A stretch of 64,000 bases of DNA, taken from NCBI GenBank assembly GCA_000827205.1, contig KN832578.1, positions 143,504 through 207,503 on the forward strand, in the 5' to 3' direction. Below are positions 22,138 to 31,709 of the stretch, one piece after another; position 1 is the first letter of the stretch; each line of letters starts with the position of its first letter. Made by a program: the position numbers and the translations under genes. The stretch comes from Plicaturopsis crispa FD-325 SS-3 (Eukaryota > Basidiomycota > Agaricomycetes > Amylocorticiales > Amylocorticiaceae). The notes beneath the pieces were generated by a model that did not search any database, was not told where the DNA came from, and saw nothing but the letters and a program-made list of their open reading frames with translations.

Positions 22138-22410
22138 ATGACGCGTCTCCTCGTCGCCCTCTTCCTCTTCCTCGCAGCCTCAGCCACCGCCTTCACCCCG
22201 CCCGCCGCCGCCGCCAACCCGCCCGCCGTCGCCGCCGCCGCCGCCGTCAACCCACGCACACAGCCCACCCTGGTGCAGTTGATCGAAGGCCGTGATATCG
22301 TCCAGAGCGTTGTGGAGGTGATAGGAAGCGTGGCAGATGCAGCGGACGGTTTGTTAGAGGAGTTGCAGAGTGCAACAGCGGCGGCGAATAGTGCGATAGC
22401 GGCGGCGTAG
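22138..22410 (+). CDS. small secreted protein A, 90 aa
   Basis: The start at ATGACGCG is fixed by the leader cassette shared with three other genes. Residues 1-19 (MTRLLVALFLFLAASATAF) form a clear signal peptide. An Ala/Pro-rich stretch (about 20-38) follows, then a helical region containing LIEGRDIV and ELQSATAAANSAIAAA. There is no cysteine, so it is not a classical disulfide-rich effector. It is closest to the product at 26140-26433, which shares IEGR in the same place and a similar 3' flank. Likely exported; function unknown. Confidence 0.7.
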   Translation: MTRLLVALFLFLAASATAFTPPAAAANPPAVAAAAAVNPRTQPTLVQLIEGRDIVQSVVEVIGSVADAADGLLEELQSATAAANSAIAAA

Positions 22411-22440
22411 AGTGCGACGGCGGAAGGTGCCACCCTTGCT

Positions 22441-22551
22441 TGACCTGCTCAGGACTGTTACAAGGAGGAGAGAAAGGTATGTGTTTAGAGCAAGGTACTT
22501 ATGTGCTTCGCCTTAATACCCAATACTTACTCATAGACCGATGGGATATAT
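22441..22551 (+). repeat. conserved 3' flank of secreted-protein genes (pair with 26441-26530)
   Basis: CAGGACTGTTACAAGGAGG followed by AGAGAAAGGTA, then GCTT...AATACCCAATAC, occurs here and at 26447-26505 behind the genes for proteins A and C. The two genes thus share both flanks while their mature coding parts differ. Confidence 0.8.
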
Positions 22552-22664
22552 AACAGTTCTTGCTGCGACTGTTTCGAGTGCTGTATGATCAGTTCCGAGG
22601 TAGAGCAGCGCGTACGAGCGCGTGTGAAACGGGCACACGCGAAATCGCAGAAAGTGGGAGTCTG

Positions 22665-23745
22665 TATGGGCGATATACTGTAAAAAAATTATTCGCCGCA
22701 CAAGTCAGAAAACGAGGTAATTTTTCACAGGTTCACGCGTCTTGGATTGCAACGTTTCACAAGTCCATTTCTCAGGTTGCCACATTCTAAATGCTCGAAA
22801 GCTCGCAAAAACTCACAAGTTGGTGGTAAGGACATTCGAACACATGTACTTGGTAGCAGTGCACTGACAAACGTATATAAGGGTTTAGGACGCTAGCTAC
22901 TAGCTACCGGGTCGTCAAACTAAGGTGGGCAGCAGCACGGCGGGCTACGGCGTGCCGCCGCCCCGAGGGCGCTACTAGGCCTCCAAGGCCGACGTTATAG
23001 GTGCACTGAGCCGTGGATGACCGCGACGGCAAGCAACTGCAAGCCGTGTACATGCGGCGGGCTCAGCTGCTGCTTATGTCCTGAGGGTGCCCGTATGCAG
23101 GGTGCGCCGCGATCATCCGTGGATACTCAGAAGCTGCCGATGTGCGCACTGCGGCGCGCCGCCGCCGTGCGTGCGTGCCCTACCTACCAGGGCCAACATC
23201 ATGTATGGACACCCCGTACCCTTGTATGACCGTGACGAGCTGCTTCGAGCCAGGTGGGCGGCAGCGGCCCGAGCGCATGACGCTCGCGCTCGGCCGCCAC
23301 CCCAGCATCCAGCGCCGATGTTGTGTGCACCCTGTGCATGACCGTGACGGCGAGCATCTACAAGCCACGGCCGTGCGGGATCAGCTGCTGCTCATGTCCT
23401 GGTCATGCCCGCGTGCGGGGTGCGACGGGATAGTCTGCGCACGCTCCACACCACTATACGGGCGGTGAAGGGGCCGGCTCTTTCGGCTGAGGGCTGGAGG
23501 GCGAGGCAGTACCCTCTTGGTGACCGTGCGGACTGCAACAACATGTGTGCATCCCGTGGCAGTTGGGCACCTGTGTAAAATGCTCAATGACTACTTGTGA
23601 AATAAACGAGACAGGATTTCGACTTGTTGCAATTTGAATTCATGGTGGCTGAACCTGTCGCAAAAGCAACTCATGAATCTCACTGCCAACTTGTGTAAAT
23701 TGGCTAATTATTGGACAATAATTTCTTTACAGTATATGTGCCATA
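22665..23745. mobile_element. 1.08 kb element with long degenerate terminal inverted repeats
   Basis: The left end 22665-22693 (TATGGGCGATATACTGTAAA...) and the inverse of 23717-23745 match at 25 of 29 positions. Similarity continues inwards (CAGGTTCA, TTGCAAC, ACAAGTTGG) for about 150 bp per side. The GC-rich centre has an internal direct repeat (23002-23113 and 23325-23432). No transposase frame and no clear target duplication are seen, so it is probably an old non-autonomous DNA element. Confidence 0.6.
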
Positions 23746-24720
23746 AGTCTGTACAGCGGACGCGTACGTGCGACCGCGCACGCGAAGATACACAAGTGTG
23801 AACGTATAGTATACAACTACGCACGTTGAGGAAGCCAAGCCACAGTCGTCTTCGATAGAATCGCGTCGCCAAATGTTTGCGTTAATGAATGCGGGGAATG
23901 ATAACGTCGATACAAGAATATCCGTGCCGATGCAATGCATGTACTGGCCCATGCACGCGTCCGCACGTCAACACGAACCGCACAAACAAACGCCAACCGC
24001 CGATAGCGCGAGGGCAAGCCGGCGTGGAATGCGATAGAGGGAAGGGTGGCGTGAGCACAAGGGACGAATGACGAATGCGAATAAAATGCCACGAGCGCGA
24101 AAAACACGCCATGAACGCGGATTAAATGCCGTGAACGCGAATAACACGTCGTGAACGCGGATGCCAGTGCAACGCGCCGTGCACGTGGACGCACATGACA
24201 TTGCGAGTGGATGCCAGTGCGGGACGTCCTCAACACGGACGTCAATGCAAGACAGAGTGTCCGCGAATGCTAGTTGAAGGTGGCGTTGCCAGAAGTTGAA
24301 GGTGGCGTTGCCAGTTGAAGGTGGCGTAACCGCGAATATAAAGCATCGCAACCGGTGGTGAACGCGGGAAAAGACCTCGTAAACACGAGCGGACGCAAAT
24401 GCAGTTGGGAGCAAACGCGAACGGGGCAGACGCTTGTTGAAAGAGGCAAGGCACGGGCGGGGTCCGGATGGGTGAGATAGAAGCGAGGCGAGGCGAGGTA
24501 GGTGAAAGGGCAGAGAGACGGAGATAGGTGGAATGGCAGCGACCGCGCACATAGCAGAGCCCCGCGCACGCATAGCAGAGCCCCGCGCACGCATAGCAGA
24601 GCCCCGCGCACGCATAGCAGAACCACGCGCACGCATAGAAGAGTCCCGCGCACGCATGGAAGAGCCCCGCGCACGCATAGAAGAGCCCATGCAGGGCATA
24701 GAGAGGAGTCAACGCACCTT
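23746..24720. repeat. minisatellite-rich intergenic DNA
   Basis: Three arrays lie here. A 20 bp array (CGCGAATAACACGCCGTGAA type) is at 24078-24170. A GTTGAAGGTGGCGTTGCC array of three copies is at 24272-24330. A 21 bp array (CCGCGCACGCATAGCAGAGCC) of about seven copies is at 24543-24690. On the minus strand the block starts with a GTGCGT donor-like site near 24717 and is pyrimidine-rich, as in introns of neighbouring genes, so it could be an intron of a minus-strand transcript. I could not define exons. Confidence 0.7.
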
Positions 24721-25059
24721 CGCCACCACTTTCCACCCGCTCAACAAGCTCTCCCCGCACCGATTGGCGTGCTGTGTCCGATCTTCCCGCTGCCTGCTGC
24801 GTACGGTTGTCTGGCGGCATGCAGCGTACGATCGTCCGCTTACCGTCTCGCAGAGCTGTCATACAGTGACCAGACTAGGCTGCATCAGGAAAAAGATGGA
24901 CTGCGTACCCAGTAGGGATTGCCGCTGCGCGCGACGGTGACAATGTATCGAAAGGGACTAGACGGATGTGTCTCGTTGTGTGAGTTTGAGTGAATGCGCG
25001 CGCGAAGACGGCCGCGCACGCTATCGAACAGAGTGGTTGATGAACGTATGCTCACACCG

Positions 25060-25230
25060 AGGCTGTTTGGCAGCGCACCTCAAAACCGGACAATCTTCGT
25101 CGCGTCTCCCTATCTCTCTCTCTTCCTCACTCTCACTCTCTCACTCACTCACTCTCACTCTCACTCACTCTCACTCACTCACACTCACTCTCTTCCTCAA
25201 ACCCTCCCTTTTTCGAGTCCACGCAGCACG
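25060..25230 (+). promoter_or_regulatory. conserved 5' leader cassette, copy B, with microsatellite
   Basis: It starts GTTTGGCAGCGCACC and ends CGAGTCCACGCAGCACG before the ATG, as in copy A. The CT tract is expanded by CTCACT/CTCTCA simple repeats at about 25112-25196. Confidence 0.8.
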
Positions 25231-25620
25231 ATGACGCGTCTCCTCGTCGCCATCTTCCTCTTCCTTTCAGCCTCAGCCACCGCCTTCACCCTGCCCGCCG
25301 CCGTCACCCCGCCCGCCGCCGCCGTCACCCCCCGCGCCCAGCCAAACGAGGCGACGGACCTTTGGGCGGGTACTGCTATTCCGAAGGAGGACTCTGCAGA
25401 CACGGTGCACGTGAGAGATGTGGTGCACGCAAGACAGCTCTCGGGGAAGGAGGTAGAGGGCGTTAATCTCACGGAGATCATGGAAAAGTGTTCCGGCCAG
25501 ACCGGGGCTGCGCTAAACGCGACGACGGGCCGTGACGCATTGCAGACCATTCAAGAGTGTTTCGACAAGGGCGGGGCTGCGGTATTGCAGCTGTATAGTT
25601 CGATAAAGGCGGAACTGTAG
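25231..25620 (+). CDS. small secreted protein B, 129 aa
   Basis: Residues 1-19 (MTRLLVAIFLFLSASATAF) are nearly identical to protein A's signal peptide. A Pro/Ala/Val stretch (to about 37) follows, but the mature part is then unrelated to A or C. It contains DSADTVHVRDVVHARQL, two cysteines (EKCSGQ and QECFDKGG), a predicted N-glycosylation site NLT and another NAT, and a helical end LQLYSSIKAEL. The cysteines could form one disulfide. Likely secreted; no domain recognised. Intronless. Confidence 0.7.
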   Translation: MTRLLVAIFLFLSASATAFTLPAAVTPPAAAVTPRAQPNEATDLWAGTAIPKEDSADTVHVRDVVHARQLSGKEVEGVNLTEIMEKCSGQTGAALNATTGRDALQTIQECFDKGGAAVLQLYSSIKAEL

Positions 25621-26039
25621 GGGAGAATGCGGGGGAGGCGATGGAAGACACTTTTGGATCTGGGCCTTGGCGCGTTCGTTAATTTGCGTGTTACTGTTAC
25701 TGTTTGTATCATTCCCCACGAGAGTAAGACGTGTTTGCAGGATGTTGCAACTTGGTTGCAACTCCTCCCAACCGTGAAAAATTTTAGACCTGCTGTCAAC
25801 CCTGTGGAAGCCATATCATCTCATTGCGAACGGTGAGGACGAGGACGGAGTAGGAACACACGCACCTGCAACGGCAAAATCGACAACACGGGATACGGCT
25901 GCGGCACCGTCACATTGCGCGAGCGCCCAGGACGGACGCGCTCGGCGTTTCGAATGCGTCCCATAGTGTGAGTTTGAGTGAGGCAAGGGCTGCAATCGAC
26001 GTTGTCAAATAAAGCGGGCGACAGACGCACGCGCACACC
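25621..26039. other. intergenic, partly duplicated upstream region
   Basis: The right half (GTGTGAGTTTGAGTGA near 25966-25981, GTCAAATAAAGCGGGCGAC) matches the DNA before copies A and B, so it belongs to the duplication unit. No gene seen. Confidence 0.55.
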
Positions 26040-26139
26040 GAGGGAGTTTGGCAGCACACCTCAAAACCGCCCAACCTATATCGCGTCTCCCTCTCCCTAT
26101 CTCTCTCTAACCCCCTCTTGTTCGAGTCCACGCAACACG
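26040..26139 (+). promoter_or_regulatory. conserved 5' leader cassette, copy C
   Basis: It has GTTTGGCAGCACACC, TCAAAACCG, a CT tract and CGAGTCCACGCAACACG before the ATG. Confidence 0.8.
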
Positions 26140-26433
26140 ATGACGCGTCTCCTCGTCGCCTTCTTCCTCGCCGTCTCCGCCGCCACCGCCATCGCCCCGC
26201 GCACTGCCGCCGCCTTCACCTCACGCACCGCCGCCGCCGCTTTCACCCCACCCGCCGCCGCCGCCTTGACCCCGCGCACCCAGGTGATAGAGGGGCGTAA
26301 TGAGGTCGAGAACTTTGCAAACACGGTGGACGAGTTGATAGCTGAGATAGACGAGGCGGATAGGGCGGTGAGAAGCGCGGTAGGGGCGCCGGTGAGAAGC
26401 GCGGTAGAGGCGGTAGAGAGTGACTTTGTTTGA
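26140..26433 (+). CDS. small secreted protein C, 97 aa
   Basis: The signal peptide MTRLLVAFFLAVSAATA is followed by an Ala/Thr/Pro-rich region with AFT.R/P repeats (about 18-47). A helical acidic region then contains VIEGRNEVENF, ELIAEIDEADRAV and the repeat VRSAVGAPVRSAVEAV, ending SDFV. It has no cysteine. The IEGR position and the 3' flank link it to protein A (22138-22410), but most of the mature sequence has diverged. Likely exported; function unknown. Confidence 0.7.
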   Translation: MTRLLVAFFLAVSAATAIAPRTAAAFTSRTAAAAFTPPAAAALTPRTQVIEGRNEVENFANTVDELIAEIDEADRAVRSAVGAPVRSAVEAVESDFV

Positions 26434-26939
26434 TCTGGTTGATCTGTTCAGGACTGTTACAAGGAGGAGAGAAAGGTACTTACGTGCTTTGCTCGAATAC
26501 CCAATACACATAGACTGACGGGATGATAGAGCAAGGAGCAACGGATCTGCGGGGTGCGGAGAGGACACGGGCACGGAGAGGACGCGAGGAGACGTATGCG
26601 CGCGTCGCAGAGAATGAAGGTGTTGGATTGACCGAACGTCAACGGATGCTTGTCGTTGGCAACGGACAATGCTCCTCGAAAACGGTCAATATTAATGTCT
26701 CGAAAACGAGCAATATCGATGTCACCAAAGCGTGAAGGCCGAGGTGTGAAGGCGAACGAAAGACATCGTCAACGCCAACGTAAAAGTACGCGACGATGTG
26801 CTGAGAGGGGAGAGATAGATGCGACGCGTCCTTTGAGCTCGAGAGGAGGGCCGTTGAAGCTCGGTTGAAGCAAGTGGGCAACGCACTTAGTACGCAGAGT
26901 CGATGACCGTCACACGTCACGGTGACGTATGCCCCTCCG
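26434..26939. other. intergenic after protein C, no gene seen
   Basis: It contains the conserved 3' flank to about 26530 and short degenerate repeats (CGAAAACG.TCAATAT, 26675-26720). No gene recognised. Confidence 0.5.
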
Positions 26940-27034
26940 GAGGATGTTTGGCAGCACACCCCAGAACCAAACAACCTTCTTCCCCCGCGTCTCTCCCTCC
27001 CTGTTTCTCTCTTTTCCTCAATCCGACGCGCACG
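26940..27034 (+). promoter_or_regulatory. conserved 5' leader cassette, copy D
   Basis: It has GTTTGGCAGCACACC, CCAGAACCAAACAA and a CT-rich tract, then GACGCGCACG before the ATG. It is the same block as in copies A-C but drives the hydrolase fusion gene. Confidence 0.75.
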
Positions 27035-30000
27035 ATGACGCGTCTCCTTCCCTTCCTCTCCCTCGTCCTCTCCCTCTTCTTCCCCGCCTTCGCCATTTCC
27101 GCCTTCAACCCGCGCACCGCGCCCAAGTCGGTGGCCACGTGCCCCGCGCTCAACCGCGCGCTGAACAAGTCCGTCGATATTCGCATCCGTGCGTCCTACC
27201 TCCCTCTCTCCCTCTCTTTCCCTTCTTTCTTCCCTTCTTTCTTTCCTTTCCTTCGACTCTCCTTTTCTCACGTGCACCCTGATGATCTAATCCCGAACCG
27301 AACGCAGAGTACTACGACGTCAACCCCTCCGCGCCCCAAACGCTGCTGCTCGTGCACGGCTGGCCCAGCCTCGCGTCTTCGTGGGCGCGTCAAATCGATG
27401 AATTCTCACCACGTGAAATCGATGGGGTAGAATCGCCGACGACGTACCGCGTACTCGCACCCGACATGCGCGGATTCGGCGGGAGCACGCACCCGGGGGA
27501 CGTCAACGCGTCCAACACCATGGGCGATTTGGTAGGGGATTTGGCGTGTGTCCTGCAACACGCCGGTATAAACGCCAACGACGAAAACGGAGTGGGCAAA
27601 AAGGCGAACGTGGAGAAGGGAGGGGTGATATGCGTAGGCCACGACTGGGGCGCGCAGACGTGCTACGAGATGGCGCGCATGAGGCCTGATCTGGTAAAGG
27701 GCGTGGTGGGGGTGACTGTTCCTGTGCGTCTCTTTGCTCTTTTCCCTTTCCCTCTGTCCTTCCCTTTCTCTTCCCATCTTTCCCTCCTCCCTCCTTCCTT
27801 GACGCTAATAAAGGCCAAAACAGTACATCCCCCCCACTCCACCATACACCCCCATCCGCTCCCTCATCCCACTCCTCCCCAAGCTCGCCTACCAGCTCTA
27901 CTTCGACTCCCGCCCCCTCGACGCCGCGCGCGAGCTCGATAACGACACCCGTAGGACACTCCGCGCGACGCTGAGGAGTGTTGAAAGCAAGCCGCCGGAC
28001 GCGTTTTTGAGGGATAAAGACAGTCTCCTCGGAGGTTGGGCTGAGGTAAAGGAGGTGAGTGTGCGTTATAAATGAAGAAGCTGACGCCAAGCTGACACCC
28101 CACATCACACAGATCCCGCCCGTGCCCTTCCTCTCGCCCGACGAGGAGGACTTCTTCGTGGAGCAGTATAAGGTGCAGGGGTTTGGGAGTAGTGAGTGTT
28201 TCTATCTCATGGTTTTGTTTTTGTTTCTGGTGTGCGTGTTTGTGGGGTGGGTCTTGAATTTCGCGTTCACACCGTTCCTCGTTTGAGTCCATGCCGTTTC
28301 GGCTTTCGCGTCTACACCATTTTGGTCTCGCGTCTACACCATTTTGGTCTCGCGTCTACACCATTTTGGTCTCGCGTTCACGTCGTTTTTAGCTTCAAAA
28401 CGTCTTGGGCTCGCATGCCCGCTGTTCCATACTTGCCTTCTCGCGCGTTCCCGACGCTCTTCTCGCGCGTTCCCGACGCTCTTCCTGTGTGTTCACGCCG
28501 TTCTTCATTTGCGTTCACGCCATTCTTCATTTGCGTTCACGCCGTTCTTCATTTGCGTTCACGCCGTTCTTCATCTGCGTTCACGCCGTTCTTCATTTGC
28601 GTTCACGCCGTTCTTCGTTCGCGTTCACGCCGTTCTTCATTTGCGTTCACGCCGCGCTGCGTTTGCGCTCACAACGCTCTTCTTCCGCGTTCTCGCTGTA
28701 GGGCATTTGCGCTCACGACGCAGTGCGTTCGCGTTCGCGCGTTCTCGTTCCCTGCCCTGCCGCCTTGCGCTCGCGTTCCCGACGTCTTTCGTTCGCGTTC
28801 CCGACGTCTTTCGTTCGCGTTCCCGACGTCTTTCGTTCGCGTACACGGCATTCTTCGCTCGCGTTTACGACGTATCGCGTTCGCGTTCACGACGTATCGC
28901 ATTCGCGTGCACGCCGTGCTATGTTGGCGTTTACGCGGGTTTTCGTTCGCGTCCACGACGGGCTGCATTCGTTTTCACAACGCTCGTCATTCGTTTTCAC
29001 AACGCTCGTCATTCGTTTTCACAACGCTCGTAATTCGCGTTTACGCCGTTCTGTCACCGCGTCTCCTGGCTTGTGCTCGCGTTTACACAGTAACGCGTTC
29101 GCTTTCACCTGCTTTCGCGTTCACGTGCTTTCGCGGTCACGGCGTCCTGCATTGCATTCGCGTTCGCGGACGGCTTTGCACTCACGTCCGCCGGTTTGCA
29201 CTCGCGCTCGCGTTTGCGCTCACCTGCATTCAAGGTTATTTGCATGGGCGGTCACAGACGTCGCCCTGACAGTGCCCTGCGTCGACGTGGGTATGCTTGT
29301 ATTAGCGCCTACAGTTCCTGCATTCTCCTGTGGTTCGTCTGCGTTTCTGTTACTCTTCTGCTTTCCGTCTATTGATTTGCGTGCACTATCTGGCTACACT
29401 CTACAGGCATAGCTGACCACCCTTTCCAGCGCTCGGATGGTACATGGACGCCGTGAGTTCCCTCCCCTCCGCCCTCCACACCGCCCTCCCTCTCTACCCC
29501 ATCCCCATACCCACATCCCCGCCTCCCACCATCTACCCATCAACATATCAACCCCCATTAACGTTTAACGACACCGCTCACAGAACAGACGCGCCTCCTG
29601 GGCGCTCGCGCAAGCGCAGGGGAATATGACGATCCCGCAGCCTGTGTTGTCGATTCTGCCGCTGCAGGTGTGTGCGTTTTGCTCGTTTTGGTCAGGGTGG
29701 TGGGTGCGGTTGTGGAGGTGCTCGTCGCGTTTCTACTTCGTTCGCGTTCTGGGTCGTGTAGTGCTGGCCTGAGTAGTGCGTTATGTGCTGTCGGTGCGCT
29801 ATGTGCTGTCGTTGCGTCTGGTGCTGTCGGTGTGCTATGTGCTGTCGGTGTGCTATGTGCTGTCGGTGTGGGCTTTCGTCGCTAGCTCGTTCCTTCGGGC
29901 AAACTCGCTCTTTCGTGTACCTCGTCCTTTCGTAGGCTCGTTCTTCCGTGCCGCTCGCTCTTTCGTGCAGACTCAATCTTTCGTGTTACTCGGTCTTCCG

Positions 30001-31709
30001 TACAGTGCGGTTCTCTGTCGCGGCTCTTTCTTTCTTCACAAACTCGGCCGTTCGTGCAGACTCGGTCTTTCGTCGCTCCCTCGTCGCACGCTCCTTCTCC
30101 ACCCCTCCCCTCCACCCGCCCATCCCATCCCCTCCACCTCCACCCCCTATCATCCATAACTAACCAGCCCACCCACAGGACCCCGTCGCAGACTGGGCAG
30201 AAGCCGCGCGCATCCTCAAGTCCGCGGAGTACGTGCCTGAGTTGACTACCGTGGTGCGTCTCCTTTCGTTGTCTGTCTTCGTGTCCTCGTTGTCTCTCTG
30301 CGTCCTCGTTTCCCTGTCCGTCCTCGTTTCCCCGTCTGTCCTCGCTTAGTCATCTTCGTCCTTGTTACATGGGTATGTGTCCTCATGTGCTAATGCGCCC
30401 ACAGATGCTCAACGGCGCACACTGGGTGCACCTCGAGAACCCCGATGAGACGAATAAGGCGATGCGCCGCTGGCTGGATGCGCATGCGGGCCGCTGGCTG
30501 GACGCGTATGCGGGGCGCTGGGGTGCCTCTGCGAAGAAGGAGGGTGCCTCTACTGCGGCGAAGGGGGTTGCGGATGTCGCGGAGACCGCGAAGAGTGCGG
30601 TGAAGGGCGCGTCTACTACGGCGAAGGATGCTGCGAATGTGGCAAGGGCGGCGACGGAGACATTGAAAGGTGCGGTGGAGGGTGCGACGAATGTAGTAGA
30701 TGGTGCGAAGGAGACGGTGAAGGGTGCGACGAAGGCCGCAAAAAGCGCGGTAGCGGGCGCGGGGGAGGCGGCTGGGACGGTGAAAAGTGCAGTGAAAAGC
30801 GCGGTGGGGTCCGCGAAGAGCGCAGCGGAGGGTGCGACAGAGACGGCGAAGAGCGCGGCGGTGGCCGCAGAGAGCGTCGTGGAGGGTGCGACGGAGATGG
30901 CGAAGAGCGCGGCGGAGGGTGCGGCAGAGGCGGCTGGGACGGTGAAAAGCGCTGGAAAGCGTGCGGGGGAAACGGTGAAGACCGCGGTGCACAGTGCGAC
31001 GGATGTGGCAGGGAGCGCGGTGAAGGGTGCGGCACAGGCGGCGGGGACGGTGAAGAGTGCTGGAAAGCGTGCGGGGGAAACGGTGAAAAGCGCAGCTGGG
31101 GTGGCAGAGAGCGCGGTAGAGGGGGCAATGGAGATGGCGAAGAGCGCGACGGAAGCCGCAGAGAGCTCCGTGGAGGGTGCGACGGAGACGGCGAAGCGCG
31201 CAGGAGAGGCAGTGAGGAGTGCGGCGGTGGCCGCAGAGAGCGTGGCACAGGGCGCAGCGGAACACGCTCAGCCCCTGGTAGAGCATGCCAGCCGCATGGG
31301 GGACAACACCGGGAGCTGGCTAGCCCAGCATGCCCGGCCCTGGGTTGCAGCGCTCCTGGGGCGTTGGGCGGGCAGGCCGTCTGCGAAGGACGGCGAAGCA
31401 TCGGAGGACCGGGTCAAGTCTGACCAGAGCGAGAACACGTCTGCGGAGATCCAGTCCACGTCTGCTGCGAGCGAACATCCAGCGACGCAAACCCCCGACA
31501 CGTCCGTGCAGGCCGAGGACAAGAGCGAAAATATGTCTGCGGAAATCCAGTCCACCTCTGCGGCGAGCGAGCACCCCTCCGCCCAAACTCATGACACCTC
31601 GACGCCCAGCGAATCCATGTCCGCGCAGAGCCCCAACACGAGCCAGGACGCGCCCGCGCCCGACCCCGACACGTCCGAGCCCACGTCCCCGGCCCACGAG
31701 GAGCTGTAA
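27035..31709 (+). CDS. Secreted alpha/beta hydrolase (epoxide-hydrolase type) fused to LEA-like repeats, 788 aa
   Basis: Eight exons (27035-27188, 27308-27723, 27824-28054, 28113-28191, 29430-29452, 29584-29667, 30179-30253, 30405-31709) join in phase to 788 codons. Residues 1-22 are the cassette signal peptide (MTRLLPFLSLVLSLFFPAFA). The hydrolase shows the oxyanion HGWP at 68-71, nucleophile D164 in VGHDWGAQ, acid D330 in DPVADW and H360 in GAHWVHLENP, the epoxide-hydrolase triad. Residues about 394-640 are repeats of the type AKSAAEGATET, an 11-residue amphipathic pattern like LEA group 3 proteins. From about 680 the tail is acidic and Ser/Thr-rich, with two copies of NTSAEIQSTSAASEHP-like sequence. 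Introns 4 and 6 are swollen by minisatellites. The last exon encodes H360 and all repeats uninterrupted, so the fusion is not a splice guess. Confidence 0.82.
28300..29060 (+). repeat. 22 bp-period minisatellite filling intron 4 of the hydrolase gene
   Basis: Blocks of different sequence all keep a 22 bp period: GTCTCGCGTCTACACCATTT type (28306-28380), TTCATTTGCGTTCACGCCG type (28490-28660), GTTCCCGACGTCTTTCG type (28780-28845), CGTTTACGACGTATCGCG type (28855-28960) and TCATTCGTTTTCACAACG type (28965-29035). The core is GCGTTCACG. As 22 is not a multiple of 3 and units lack stops, all three forward frames stay open. Confidence 0.9.
29786..30080 (+). repeat. two further minisatellites in intron 6 of the hydrolase gene
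   Basis: An 18 bp array (GTGCTGTCGGTGTGCTAT, about five copies) at 29786-29876 is followed by a looser 18-20 bp array (CTCGCTCTTTCGTGCAGA type) to about 30080. Confidence 0.85.

Noticed and set aside
22900-23470. Coding potential in GC-rich DNA
   Set aside because: Short frames on both strands within a degenerate repeat inside the inverted-repeat element.
24543-24690. CRISPR-like array
   Set aside because: Units abut without unique spacers and this is a eukaryotic genome; it is a plain tandem repeat.
24242-24862. Minus-strand frames rich in YACAGL / MRARGS repeats
   Set aside because: They are translations of the 21 bp minisatellite and flanking low-complexity DNA, open in several frames at once.
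28196-29412. Three long overlapping plus-strand frames
   Set aside because: They arise from the stop-free 22 bp repeat in hydrolase intron 4; splicing from 28191 to 29430 restores the hydrolase, and peptides are pure repeats.
30390-31401. Two long minus-strand frames opposite the LEA-like repeats
   Set aside because: Ser/Pro/His or Cys/Arg/Leu-rich shadows of the repeat codons on the sense strand.
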